Positions 11,758 through 22,766 of a DNA stretch of 64,000 nucleotides are shown one piece after another. The translations under genes were made by a program, and so were the position numbers. The notes beneath the pieces are model-generated. The model worked only from the letters and a program-made list of their open reading frames with translations. It was not told the origin of the DNA and did not search any database. This stretch comes from Calliphora vicina (Eukaryota > Arthropoda > Insecta > Diptera > Calliphoridae): assembly GCF_958450345.1 (NCBI RefSeq), contig NC_088783.1, positions 21,393,701 to 21,457,700 of the forward strand. Direction: 5' to 3'. The first letter of the stretch is position 1. Every line of letters starts with the position of its first letter.

Positions 11758-12200
11758 CACACGCAGAGAAAAAATATAATTGGGCATGGTTACTGTAACC
11801 ATTTAAATAGTGTTACAAGATTTTTAACAATATTATAGTCACAGTAACTATTTACATGATTGTGGTAACCATAATATGTTTAATTTATGATTCACCTGAT
11901 TGTATCAACCATATATATGGTTACAGTAAACAAATATATGTTTGTGGCAACCATATTTATGATGAATAATTTTATCATAATATGTTGTTCTCAGATTATG
12001 GCAAGCCTTAAGCCGAGAGCAACATAATATGATAAGTCCTTCATCATATGAATGGTTGTCACAAACATATATTTGTTTACTGTAACCATATATATGGTTG
12101 ATACAATCATGTGAATCGTAAATTAATCGTAAAAAACTTGTAACAATATTGAAAAGGTTACAGTAACCATGCCCAACTATATTTTTTCTCTGCGTGCAGT
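11758..12200. mobile_element. Large palindromic MITE with CACGCAGAG ends
   Basis: Ends are CACGCAGAGAAAAAATAT and ATATTTTTTCTCTGCGTG. The inner sequence pairs almost throughout (gggcatggttactgtaacc, accatatatatggttacagt, tttgtggcaacc). The centre is a shorter palindrome around ctcagattatggcaagccttaagccgagag. CA lies at both outer flanks, a possible 2-bp duplication. Shorter related elements with cagagaaaacag ends lie at 15888 and 19207. Confidence 0.7.
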
Positions 12201-12237
12201 TACCTAGTTTTTCCATACTATCACAGATTTCGTAGCC

Positions 12238-12536
12238 ATTTTATACCCTTCACCATGAGTGGCGACTCCAAAGGGTCGAAATCGGGAAACATATTATTTC
12301 ACCAGATTTTTTTTAACAAAAAAAAAACAAATTTCACTCAATAAACTTAAAAAAAATATAACAAAATTTGAAAGAATATTTAATAAAAATGTGTAAATAA
12401 AATTAAAAATAAATTTAGAAATTTTTTTTTAAATTAAAAAAACAATTTTGAAAAAAAAATATTAAATTTTGTTACCTAAATTTGATGGAGGCTATATAAG
12501 ATTCGGCACAGCCGAATATAGCTCACTTTCTAATAT
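12238..12536 (+). mobile_element. DINE-like element, family 1, deleted copy
   Basis: Starts TTTTATACCCTTCACCATG and ends with hairpin TTCGGCACAGCCGAA followed by ctcactttct. The conserved middle is absent and most of the interior is A/T runs. A long (TTA)n tract begins within about 12 bases of its end. Confidence 0.7.
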
Positions 12537-12546
12537 TTTATTTCAG

Positions 12547-12694
<148 letters not shown>

Positions 12695-12719
12695 TATCAG
12701 ATTATTTCAGATATTAGAT

Positions 12720-12850
12720 TGGGGAGCCCCGATAGACCAGTCGATAGTGTGCTGAACTATTAATCTGAGGGTTGAGGGTTCGATTCCCGCCAGAGACTCT
12801 GGGTGTATCTGCAGACAAACAAAACGCTTCGCAGTTTGTGTTTGTTTAAA
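12720..12850 (+). repeat. tRNA-like SINE fragment
   Basis: Contains a good B box (GGTTCGATTCCC at about 12777-12788) and an upstream A-box-like taccagtcgatagtg region with an anticodon-arm-like stretch, followed by a short tail ending in an A-rich run. It lacks a complete cloverleaf and acceptor stem, so it is more likely a tRNA-derived SINE or tRNA pseudogene than a working tRNA. Confidence 0.5.
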
Positions 12851-12903
12851 AAAAAAAATAAAAAAATTTAGGGAGTTAATCTATTTGGCAAATGAGATAT
12901 ACA

Positions 12904-13345
12904 CTAGAGTGTCCCTTAGAATTAAATTTTTTGAAATGTTTAAACGGTACCCGTAATGACCTAAAATACCACCAAAAAAATTATTCTATTTAGTTTTGTG
13001 GTGCATTTACAAGGGGAAAAAATGCATTTTTTTTAGCTTTTTTAAAATTTTTGCTATTAAGTTATTACTTTTGCAATTTAATGGCCTTGGCGATCTTTGT
13101 CTTCCATCTCAAAATTGAAATTGATGGAACACATTATTAGCTTCACATGATAGCAATATTTCATATGTTTCCTTAATGAGAAATATGAAAAAATCTTAAA
13201 AATCATAAAAATAACCTATTTATCATTTAATCCAGCTCACCAAATACTGAAGCCAGGATTAACATTTTGTGTAACGTTATCTTAGAATGAATTAAACTTT
13301 TATTTAAGTTGGGAACATGCACAACTTTTCCTTGGGGCCACCCTA
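12904..13345. mobile_element. Possible TIR element with TAGGGTG-type ends
   Basis: The left end tagagtgtccctt and right end ggggccaccctaatg are roughly inverted and resemble the ends at 25317-27556 and 43711-44094. The interior is AT-rich with no open frame. The boundary is tentative. Confidence 0.35.
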
Positions 13346-13835
13346 ATGTACACACTTACTTATGAGTTAGTTTAGGCTCATAAACCATAAACTTGTACTA
13401 ACTGTCATTTGTATATAGAGTTCATACTTGCAATAAAATATATAACACCAAGGAATAAACTTTGGAATAAATTAATGTGACTCGGCAGTCTGACCGTCAA
13501 AAAAATACTAACCAAATAGTTTAAGCATAGAGAAAATGTACATATAGCGAAAACTCTACTGTCAAAAACCAAACTCAGTTGTCAAAAACCTAAGTGGTGA
13601 GAATGTATATGAAAAACAACACTCGTATGTGTAACTTTTTTGAGGAAATTCTAGTTTCCGCTCTATGTATATTTTCTCAATGATTTTAAGTCTAATATTT
13701 TTCAAATTAATTTGTTTTTAAAATATTATTAAGGATATTGTGTGGTGCTATTACTATCCCCACAACTGTTGTTATATTGTTGTTAATTTGTTATACAAAA
13801 TTAACATTAACCATCATAATATTATTACTAAGTAC

Positions 13836-14363
13836 CAAAGTATAACAAGTAGTCCAACTCTCTATTTTTTAAAATTACTCTCTCACATATACGGGTACTG
13901 TGTAAATTCAACACCCTTGTGAGAGAATTATACACATCAAAAGTCTCGAGATTTTAACTATAAATTGTCGAATAAATATAGTTTGATACACGTAAATTCA
14001 CTAACACACATTATTTTATAATTTTTTTCAGCACATTTAGCACTTTTTCTTTTCCGAAGCACGTCCATTTCGCACAAACTAAAAAATATTTTTTTTATTA
14101 ACTTTGACGTTTTATTTTGTTTGTGGTAGGTTTTAAAATATAGAACAGAGTTTCAAATTTTGGTATTGAAAATAGAACAAAATTGAAATAAATTAAAATT
14201 GAAACTTTTTTATAGAACTCTGTGTGTCTGGTGAAAATTAAAAAGGAACCAACACATGTACATTTTTGTTACTAACACATATTTAGACTTAGGTACTTTT
14301 TCACTAACACATGTATAGAGTTAGGTACTGCTGTCAAAGAGTTGGACTACTTGTTATACTTTG
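13836..14363 (+). mobile_element. 528-bp hAT-type MITE, copy 1
   Basis: Terminal inverted repeat CAAAGTATAACAAGTAGTCC on the left is mirrored by GGACTACTTGTTATACTTTG on the right. CTAAGTAC occurs on both sides (13828-13835, 14364-14371), a perfect 8-bp duplication as made by hAT transposases. The interior has no protein-like frame. A second copy of the same length lies in opposite orientation at 22238-22765 and is almost identical by eye. Confidence 0.88.
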
Positions 14364-14749
14364 CTAAGTACTGTAAACAATTAGGCTATACAGAAAACAG
14401 GAAATATCGTATAAATGTAAGCCACACAAAAAAAAAATCAAAAAACTAACTATTTACTCTTTTTGTTATTCATACATATAAAATGGCCATTAATCTCCTA
14501 CAGCGTCATGTCATGCGGTTTAATGTTTATTTTGTACGGCTCATAAAGTGTTGTAACATTCTATTAACAATTACCATAATTGGCTCAGAAAACTAGAGAA
14601 GATTACACAATAACACGCAGCAACAGTTAAACATGATTTTTAAATTAGCAAGAGACAGCTAAAAACGCTTAAGGAAAGGTCAGGGAAAAATTGTAAAAGT
14701 TACAAAAAGTATTTAATATAAATTACATGTTTATTAAATCATTTTTAAA

Positions 14750-14791
14750 CTAATTTAATGTTACTTTATTTTTTTTTCATTACAGGTAAGT
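14750..14791 (+). promoter_or_regulatory. Candidate recursive (zero-exon) splice site
   Basis: Branch-point match CTAAT at 14750-14754, then a T-rich tract, then TTACAG|GTAAGT with the junction at 14785/14786. The branch-to-AG distance is about 32 bases, normal for flies. The acceptor is immediately followed by a perfect donor. This matches the consensus of Drosophila recursive splice sites, where a long intron is removed in steps and the donor is regenerated. Same strand as the candidate first exon at 4092-4117 and 10.7 kb downstream of its donor. I saw no other full match on this strand in the window. Confidence 0.55.
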
Positions 14792-14794
14792 GCT

Positions 14795-15778
14795 GTGAAT
14801 GTTGAATATAGAAAACTTTCATTAAGTTTTTAAGGTATGTAAAATGTTCTTCTAGTACAGTACGTATGATTGATATTAAATTGAATCTGACAAAATATTA
14901 ATAATACGCTCCATGAGCAAATATATGAAGCAATTAAAATAATTTGTTCTATGGCAAATTACAATTATCCTATGGTGAGAAAATTTTATATTTTTGCTGT
15001 GCCAAATAAATAATGAAGAAAAGAAAATATAAAATCACGGTTTATTGTTGGTTTTTTGTTTAAGCTTTGATATTTTCACAAATAATATTTAGTCAAGGGT
15101 CTTTCATTACGAGCTTCCTATCTTAGAATTTAAAGTGCCGCTGTGATCTGTGGCTTATTCGCATAGACCTGCAAAGAAAATCTCACATGAAAATTTCACG
15201 ATCTCGGTGGCCAGTTGACATCACCTCCACGTGAAATGATCATGACTTCAAATCGCTCGTGCGTAATGTCCAATGTAGCATTGGACAACGAAAACTGATG
15301 AAAATTTTACTACATTTCAGTTGTTTATACAATAAATATGGTTCAACTACCAATAGTTATAGAGCATTTTTATCGAAATATAGTATTTTGAATTTAATAG
15401 GAAAGAAAAAATATTTAAATTACATATATAGTTTAAGAGATCTAGGCAAATCAAAATGGCTCCAAAAAATTTCGCATTTGCAATTTTCATTAGAAAAAAA
15501 ATAAGTTAGCTCGGTCTACCTTCGTGTTAGTACTACCACTAAATGAAAGTTTGGAATATTTTCCTTCATTTTATATAAAAAAATTCTGCGACTTTTTTTC
15601 GATCGCTGAACAAACATATAAATTTTGAAAAGAAATATGGACCGATGACGCCTTTGGATGCATTGGAAGCTCTTGTATCTCATGTGCTTTGTAATTGTAC
15701 CAAATTCGACAATTTTGTTTGTTAACGTGCCCATTCATTCAGATTTTGATTTTGATTTTATCATTTACACGTCTTGTT
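14795..15778. other. Non-coding stretch, no gene seen
   Basis: Short open frames near 15259-15504 and 15516-15734 show no family resemblance or codon pattern I can support. Confidence 0.45.
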
Positions 15779-15887
15779 GAACACAAACAGCGTTGCCGTT
15801 TTGGGCTTTTCCTACCAAATTTGGTAGGATTTTTTTCGTTTGGTAGGAAGGTAGTTTAAATTGATTTTTGGTAGGTTGGATCAAAAA

Positions 15888-16142
15888 GTACACATAGAAA
15901 ACAGATTCGTGATAGCAACCGAATTTGTTTCCAATCGAATGATTCGGTTGCACACGTAGAATTTTTCAGTTCTAACAACAAAAAGTCAGTTGATAAAGAA
16001 GAATTTCAGTTGAGGCAACCAAACTTTAGTTACCCCTTCCAAAATATGGTAGCCACAACTGTAAAATTCGGTCACTAAGATAGTATCATTCGATTGGCAA
16101 CAAATTCGGTTGCTATCACGAATCTGTTTTCTCTGTGTATTT
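15888..16142. mobile_element. Palindromic MITE with CACATAGAAAACAG ends
   Basis: The left arm cacatagaaaacagattcg pairs with the right arm cgaatctgttttctctgtg. Further pairing runs inward (gatagcaaccgaatttg). TA lies on both sides, a possible TA duplication in the host hAT element. The repeated ttcggttgc motifs also recur in the larger relative at 19207-20351. Confidence 0.65.
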
Positions 16143-16237
16143 ATTTACAAGATAGATTTATCGCATTATTAGAGATCACTAAGGCAGATGCAGTTTCAAT
16201 TTTCCAACTTATAACAGATTTCTTTTCGGCACATAAC

Positions 16238-17242
16238 TAGGGTTTTTAATTTCCCAACCTTTTTTGATTCCCGGGAATCGGGAAATTTTTTTCTACATTC
16301 CCGGGTACCCGAAATATATAATGACACTGTAAATTAGGAATATTATAGCCAAATTTCATATAAAAACTTAGCGTTATAATTATTAAATTGAAAAATGTCA
16401 GCCTTTTATTCCATAAATCCATTCCTAATATTTAATTTTTTAGATTCATTCCAAAGCCTTTGTTTAAACTGAATTAAATTTAAAGTTAATTAATAACAGA
16501 ATTTATTCAAACTTTGAATGATTAAGGCCCTAATTTTGTAAATCACGTCACCAAAGTGATATTTATATGGAAAGCAAAAACAAAATTTCAAAAATTTTAA
16601 ATATTTGTTTTTGTTTTATATACAAAATTTAGAAATTATGAAAGGCAAATCAACGCTTGAATTTTGGTGCGTTTGTTCTGTTAAGAATTTGTATATAAAA
16701 CAAAAACAAAAACAAATTTTTAAAATTTTTCAAATTTTGTTTTTGCTTTCCATATAAATATCACTTTGTGAAGTGATTTACAAAATTAGGGCCTAAATTT
16801 TTGTTAAATCAAATCATTTACAATATTAATTGAAAAAAATTTTCTTAAGCCTTTTTGTACTAGATTTGAATTGAAGAAAAATTTAATCAATTAATAAATT
16901 TGAGAAGCTATTTTGTTATGGATTTGAAGAAGAAATTTAAAGAAATTAGAATGATTCAATGAGAAATAAATTCTATAAATAATGAATTCACTTTTTAAAT
17001 TTTCATACGAAAAACCACAAATAAATAATAATAGTAAGCGATCTATTATTGCCGAGATATAAGCAAAAAACTGTAAAAAAAACTTTTCACTGTTTGTTGG
17101 CGAAAAAAATGGAGTTCTTAGTTGTTTTCAATGTATTTTCGTCAGTTTTTAATTCCCGGGATTCCCGACTAAAAATCCCGGGAATCGGGTAGTGAAAAAT
17201 TGGCAAAATTCCCGGGAAATGTGTACCGGGATAAAAACCCTA
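16238..17242. mobile_element. 1005-bp hAT-type MITE nested in the hAT element
   Basis: Ends TAGGGTTTTTAATTTCCC and GGGATAAAAACCCTA are inverted repeats. CACATAAC flanks both sides (16230-16237, 17243-17250), a perfect 8-bp duplication. Subterminal segments carry repeated inverted ATTCCCGGGAATCGGG-type motifs. No transposase. A TWA-type MITE is nested at 16526-16793. A scrap with the same aagggtttttaatttcccgg end is near 28345. Confidence 0.88.
16526..16793. mobile_element. PIF/Harbinger-type MITE with TAA duplication
   Basis: The left arm GGCCCTAATTTTGTAAATCA and its complement on the right make long inverted repeats that extend inward through gtgatatttatatggaaagc and the following A-rich block. 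TAA flanks both sides (16523-16525, 16794-16796). It lies inside the 1005-bp hAT MITE, making it the innermost layer of a three-deep nest. Confidence 0.8.
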
Positions 17243-17984
17243 CACATAACGTTCCTTTAAAAAACTTGATCGGATTGGTAACAGACGGTGCTAACGTTAT
17301 GACTGGTGACGTTACTTACTAATGAAACTGACTTGTTTTACATTAAGTGCACATGTCACTCACTCCAACTCTGCTCCAGTTATGCATATATTGAGCCAAA
17401 TATTGAGCTTCTTTGTGGTAATATATACATATACTTTTTTCTCTCATAGTCCCAAAAGAATTAACGAGCTTAAAGAATTTCAGGAATACTGTTCTGTAAA
17501 ATCTCATAAAATATTAGGTGTTTGCCAAACAAGATGGTTATCTTTAGAAGGTGTTATTGCAAGAATTATAGAACAATGGGACAGTTTAAAATTTTATTTT
17601 ATATCACGTTTTTATGACGTAAATGGTATAATAGCAGCAGAACTGGCAGATAGTATGTCTAATAAAATCAAAACTTATTTTTTATTCTTGACATATGTAT
17701 ATGATTTTAAAAAAATGGTAGGTTTAAAACGATTTTGGTAGTTTTTTGACAAAAATTTGGTAGGAATAAAATTTGTTCAGTGGCAACGCTGAACACAAAA
17801 CAAACTGAATAAATGACATCCAATTCAACAGATTTAGCTTCAACAATATGCTTGGAAGTTAGTTTAAAATGTCACAACTCTTCCACAACTCTTCTCTTTT
17901 ATATCTATTTTAGATAATTTTTGCTAATAAAAATTGGTGGAAGTTGCAAATTTTGTGATTCAGAATTTCCAGGGGCCCACATGT

Positions 17985-18845
17985 CAATGATCTTTATTTT
18001 GAACCATTTGCACAATATAAATTTATTCAAAGTTAGCTATGACCTTTTCCCATCTATCTTTGGATTCCTAGCCAAAACAACTGCTTATATTTTGTGGCCA
18101 TGAACGAATAAAGCCAATATCGGATAGCCTGTTCCAAAGTGAAGGGGCAATCAAAATTTCCCAACCACTTATTTTTAACATGTATTACAACATGAGGCCT
18201 AGCGTTGTCTTGATGTCTGGTCATTTTTCGGCCAATATTCGCTTCAAACGCATATATTACGTTCGGTACAGGTTCCCTGTGATGGCCTGGCCAGATTTCA
18301 ACAGCTCATAATAGATAGGAGACTTTTGGTCCCACCAAATACAGAGCATTACCTTAGCGCCATGGATATTTGGCTTTAGTGTCGATTCGGCTGGTTGATC
18401 GGGCTTCACATACGATCTATTACGTTTCGGATTATTGTAATGCATCCAGTTTTCAGTAATGATTTTCATTCGGCTTCAATTCGTATGGTACCCAATTTCC
18501 CTGCTTTTGAATGAATACTGCTGTTAATAAACGTTTTGAAATTGCTGCTTGAGTAGCTCCCAATGTTTTGCAAGCTGTTGTTAAGTTTGACATCAATCTT
18601 CTTGGCGTAGTGCCTCCAACTCTTGGTTTTTTGGCTGGCATTGGTAATCAGCACAAACGTGCGTGAAAACGTTTTAAAACCGTTAAAACACATTCACCGC
18701 AAGTTTCGTTGAGAAATCGGTGTTCTTCAGCAGCACTTTTTTCAAATTAAAGAAGTAATGCAAAACTTCTCGCATATGACGCTTTTGTTGGCACAAAATT
18801 CAACAATTTCGAAGCAAAAAAAACTTTGTTGTTTACACTATATAA
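17985..18845 (-). pseudogene. mariner transposase remnant, copy 2
   Basis: Read on the minus strand from about 18790 downward: MRE-like N-terminus, helix-turn-helix region with frameshifts, GTIRIEA, then an intact frame at 18257-18469 with HYNNPKRNRS, QPAESTLKPNIHGAKVMLCIWWDQ split over adjoining residues, and YYELLKSGQAITGNLYRT. Further down are FIRSWPQ and DRWEKVIAN near the C-terminus. The part around the second catalytic Asp is largely deleted (about 18190-18240). The left flank at 18765-18830 carries the long terminal sequence shared with the MITE at 22767-23008. Non-functional. Confidence 0.85.
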
Positions 18846-19206
18846 TATTTTTCAACTTTAAGAACCCATAACTAATAAAGTCAATGAAGTTGGATTATGA
18901 AATTTTGCGATTTTGTTGCTAGTAGTGTCATTGACACACAATTATTTGCTATTTTGTTAAAATCGTAAACACTTAAGAAATAATGATCTATTAAGGATGG
19001 TTTCATAGATTTGAGAAGAAAAGTGTTTTTGGTCATATACAAACAGCCTCAAACGTGAATTTTTTGATTTTTTTAATCATTATAGTCCGATTTTTTTTCA
19101 GAAGCGAATCTATTATTCAGCTAAATCTCCAACAAACCGAAACCTTGAAATTTTTGTCGATGGATAGATTTTTATTTGATTTAAAAAAAAAATTAAATAA
19201 TTTGTG

Positions 19207-20351
19207 CACAGAGAAAACAGATTCGTTATGGTAACCGAATTTGTCGCCAATCGAATTTAGTCGGTTACATCTACTATCAAATAAATCAGTTGGAATTACC
19301 GAATTTTTGAGGTCCTAATGACACTTTATTGGTATACAGAGAAAATAAATTTGTTATGGCAGCCGAATTTTTTTACATGCATTCGGTTCCCATACCAATC
19401 CATAAATCGATTGCAAGTAACGAATATACTATGTTTACCATAAAAATTAATACAAAATGATTTTTGTTTATTTTATTATCCAAAAACAATTAACATAAAA
19501 TACAAAAATTGATTTTTAAAATTGGCGGTGGGTCCAGAAATGGTAGAACATTTATTTTTACCGTTTTTTTGTTACATCTGCATTACAGTTGAAATCTTCT
19601 ATTTCCAACTCTTAATATTTCCTTTAAAACGGTTTAGCAGATACAACAGCAGCACCAAATACGTAACAGTTCAATACGGCATCAAATGGAAAAGCAAGGA
19701 GATTCAAAATATTACACCTCGTCCTTATTCTCACTAAATCAGAGTACATCTAAAAGTAGCAAGGAAATCTCTTAAAATTAATGTTTCTAATAAAATTTCA
19801 TATGAACTTACCATTCTACAGATTTATAATCGCAACTGCAGTCTATTCAATATTTTTGGCTAAGTTTTTGATTTTAATATTTTTTGCATATTCTATTTTC
19901 TGGTTTATTTTAATAAAATATTTTGAATTGTCAAATAAATCAACAAATAGTTCGATTGGATTATGTACTTATTTTTTCGGTTGTGAACATCGAATTTTGT
20001 AAATTAGTTTGAATAAGTATTGGTTACTTTAACTAGAAGCATACTTTTAGGAGAACATATTTTAATACAACCGAGAATTTGATTGTAACCACCATATTTA
20101 CTATTAAAACCTGAATACACATCGGTTGAAGTTACCGAATCACTTCAATTTATTTTAGTCTCACACAAATTGATTACATAAACCAATTTAACAATTGTTG
20201 GAATCGTAATACAATTATAAATATATATTTTTAGCTGTAAATATGGAAAATCTGTTGAATTAATACATTTTCCATAGTTATAATAAACTTTTAGTTCATT
20301 TAATTAAATATTAATAATTGTAACCGATTTCCAACCAAACTGTTTTCTGTG
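19207..20351. mobile_element. TIR element with CACAGAGAAAACAG ends
   Basis: The left end cacagagaaaacagattcg and right end aactgttttctgtgtg are inverted. Internal segments repeat the aaccgaatttg/ttcggtt motif several times, as in the 15888-16142 element. Open frames inside (19522-19737, 19781-20002) show no family resemblance. No target duplication was found, so the boundaries are provisional. Confidence 0.5.
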
Positions 20352-20527
20352 TGTGGTGGTTACTCATTTTTGAGGCTATTTAAAAGCTTAAGGAGTTCTG
20401 TCTTCATTGACATTTGCTTATTTATTTTAATATATTCGTACATACCAAAAAAATTAAATTTAATCTTAAGCAAATATACATTAAACGGTTGAATTTAAAA
20501 CAACCTTCCATCCTTCAAAAAATTCAT

Positions 20528-20886
20528 CATATCCCAGTAGTTTTACAAGAAGTCAATGTATCCCTTAGATACAGTATTTGTCACTAATATCGGTTCATTT
20601 GGCTGACTTCAATTCATATATTTTGGGTCATTTGTCACGCAAGTGCAGAAATAAGTCAATTGGTTACTGTATCCCAGGTAATCTAGCGGTAAGTCAATTG
20701 TCACTTTAGTGTCTCTAAGTAATCTAGACTGTAGTCACTTTAAACGTTTATTTTGTATTGCACTTAAGAAAGTTGTTATTTTAGCCATCAAAAGTAATAT
20801 ATGGAGAAATAGTCGGAGAAAGATTAAGTAGTTGTCACCCTAAATATCACTGGTTCGAAACAGTCACTCAGAACTGCTGGGATATG
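20528..20886. mobile_element. TIR element with CATATCCCAG ends
   Basis: The left end catatcccagtagtt is mirrored by aactgctgggatatg on the right. The interior is non-coding and rich in gtcac/gtcaattg repeats. A segment similar to its atcaaaagtaat block appears near 58575, suggesting another decayed copy there. Confidence 0.55.
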
Positions 20887-20889
20887 CAC

Positions 20890-22230
20890 TCACACTACCA
20901 TTAAACACACCTCTGCACACATACCAAAATGCTCGTAAAAATAAATCTTTTAACTAAATAACTAACTGGTAGTAATGATTATTATTGTCGTTATTTATGC
21001 TTTTAAGTTGACATTACATGCTCTCATCCTCACTAAATCCTACAGGCTAAATATAAAGACAGACACGATACTCCCTCTACTTCCACCCACATTCTAACAC
21101 TTGTGTATATGTGCAAATATTTTACAGATACAAAAAATTACCAAGAGTTTAAATGTGTGTTTGAGTGAGTGAGTGAATGTGTGCCGGAATGAACATGTTA
21201 AAAAAAAATAAACTTAATTTAGCAGCATATTAGCCAGATTTCCATACCACGTACTACGATTATTTATTTAGTCAGTAATTTTTCTCTTCTTCGTGTTCAT
21301 CTTCTTCTTGTTCACATTTGATGAGGTTATGAACACAGCAAATACAACAATAGCGTTAAGAATTTGAATGATTTTGAATGAGGTTTTTATTTTGAGGAAA
21401 AATAAAAAAAAAAATTGAGAATATTTAAGCAGAAAAACCTAAATAGCTTTTCTTAACCCCTCCTCTCATAAATTTCGTTTAAAATTGTCTTTGTTTGTCT
21501 GTCTGCTGCGTAAATACAAATGAGTCTGTCAACGATTATTGATATAATTCGTAAATACACTTAAAAAAATAATAGAATGATTTTTGGAAACGTTTTTTTT
21601 TTTATTATATTTTTTTTTATTACTATTTCTTGGCTTCTGAGGCACCCTGAAAAGGTAAAGAAAAAATCACACCGAAAACAAGGGTCTACTTATTATCGTT
21701 AGGTTATTGGCTGTTATTTGTTACTAAAAGTTTTACTTTTGTCATAAATCACTACGAGAAAACTTTATGTAAAATATTTGTTGGTAAGGGATTGAGAAAA
21801 AGACAAAAAATAAACTATGTCTAAATTTTATAAAAAAACCAAAATATAACTAAATGACTAAATATAAATACAAGATGTAAACCAATATACACTTTTATCG
21901 TCTCCACAAAAAAGGAAAGAAAACAAAAAAAAAAATAGTTTAACCTTAAATATAAATAGCTGGAATACTATATTCGTCTGTACCGTATCTTAAATATAAT
22001 TCTCCTAATATAATTATACAAATTATGCTCCACTTTATATTGATGACTAGTGTATGTGCAGTGTGTTGGTCCTTTAACTGGGCTTTTTTAATTTTTTATT
22101 TTCAGATTGGGTTGATAATTTACGCGTTCATAATTTTAAATTCCTAGAAAAAAGGTAAATTATTTTTACAGTTTCAAAAAATGTAAATTAACGAAACAAA
22201 TTTAATTTTTTTTAATATATTATCACTTAG
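20890..22230. other. Non-coding stretch, no gene seen
   Basis: AT-rich sequence with several long A or T runs near 21400-21620 and 21915-21935. Nothing recognisable is encoded. Confidence 0.5.
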
Positions 22231-22237
22231 TTATAAA

Positions 22238-22765
22238 CAAAGTATAACAAGTAGTCCAACTCTTTGACAGCAGTACCTAACTCTATACATGTGTTAGTGA
22301 AAAAGTACCTAAGTCGAAATATGTGTTAGTAACAAAAATGTATATGTGTTGGTGCCTTTTGAATTTTCACCAGACACACAGAGTTCTATAAAAAAGTTTC
22401 AATTTTAATTTATTTCAATTTTGTTCTATTTTCAATACCAAAATTTGAAACTCTGTTCTATATTTTAAAACCTACCACAAACAAAATAAAACGTCAAAGT
22501 TAATAAAAAAAATATTTTTTAGTTTGTGCGAAATGGACGTGCTTCGGAAAAGAAAAAGTGCTAAATGTGCTGAAAAAAATTATAAAATAATGTGTGTTAG
22601 TGAATTTACGTGTATCAAACTATATTTATTCGACAATTTATAGTTAAAATTTCGAGACTTCTGATGTATATAATTCTCTCACAAAGGTGTTGAATTTACA
22701 CAGTACCCGTATATGTGATAGAGTAATTTTAAAAAATAGAGAGTTGGACTACTTGGTATACTTTG
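22238..22765 (-). mobile_element. 528-bp hAT-type MITE, copy 2
   Basis: Reverse-complement copy of 13836-14363 with the same length. The 8-bp duplication GTTATAAA is perfect (22230-22237, 22766-22773). One base in the right terminal repeat differs (ACTTGGTATAC). The target site is the very tip of the mariner-type MITE that follows. Confidence 0.88.
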
Positions 22766-22766
22766 G

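Larger units (their letters stand above)
16143..17740 (+). pseudogene. hAT transposase remnant (ZBED5/FAM200-like), interrupted
   Basis: Before the nested insertion (16143-16237) the frame reads like DRFIALLEITKADA and ITDFFSAHN. After it (from 17251) it continues as PLKNLIGLVTDGANVMTG, then, after a shift, a cysteine/histidine segment (IKCTCHS), then an intact run from about 17450 with KRINELKEFQEYC and QTRWLSLEGVIARIIEQW. DGAN and TRWLS are blocks I associate with hAT transposases of the ZBED5/FAM200 kind. The C-terminal dimerisation domain is lost to deletion. It cannot be functional. Boundaries follow the recognisable peptide blocks. Confidence 0.75.
15788..17791 (+). mobile_element. Decayed hAT transposon with nested insertions
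   Basis: Ends are CAGCGTTGCC on the left and GGCAACGCTG on the right, flanked by perfect 8-bp duplications AACACAAA (15780-15787, 17792-17799). The interior carries a transposase remnant of the hAT superfamily. Two later elements interrupt it: a palindromic MITE at 15888-16142 and a hAT MITE at 16238-17242, the latter containing a further MITE. Without them the element is under 0.8 kb, so it is an internally deleted copy. Confidence 0.85.

Noticed and set aside
12728..12800. Functional tRNA gene
   Set aside because: A B box is present but a full cloverleaf and paired acceptor stem are not; the anticodon position would read a stop codon.
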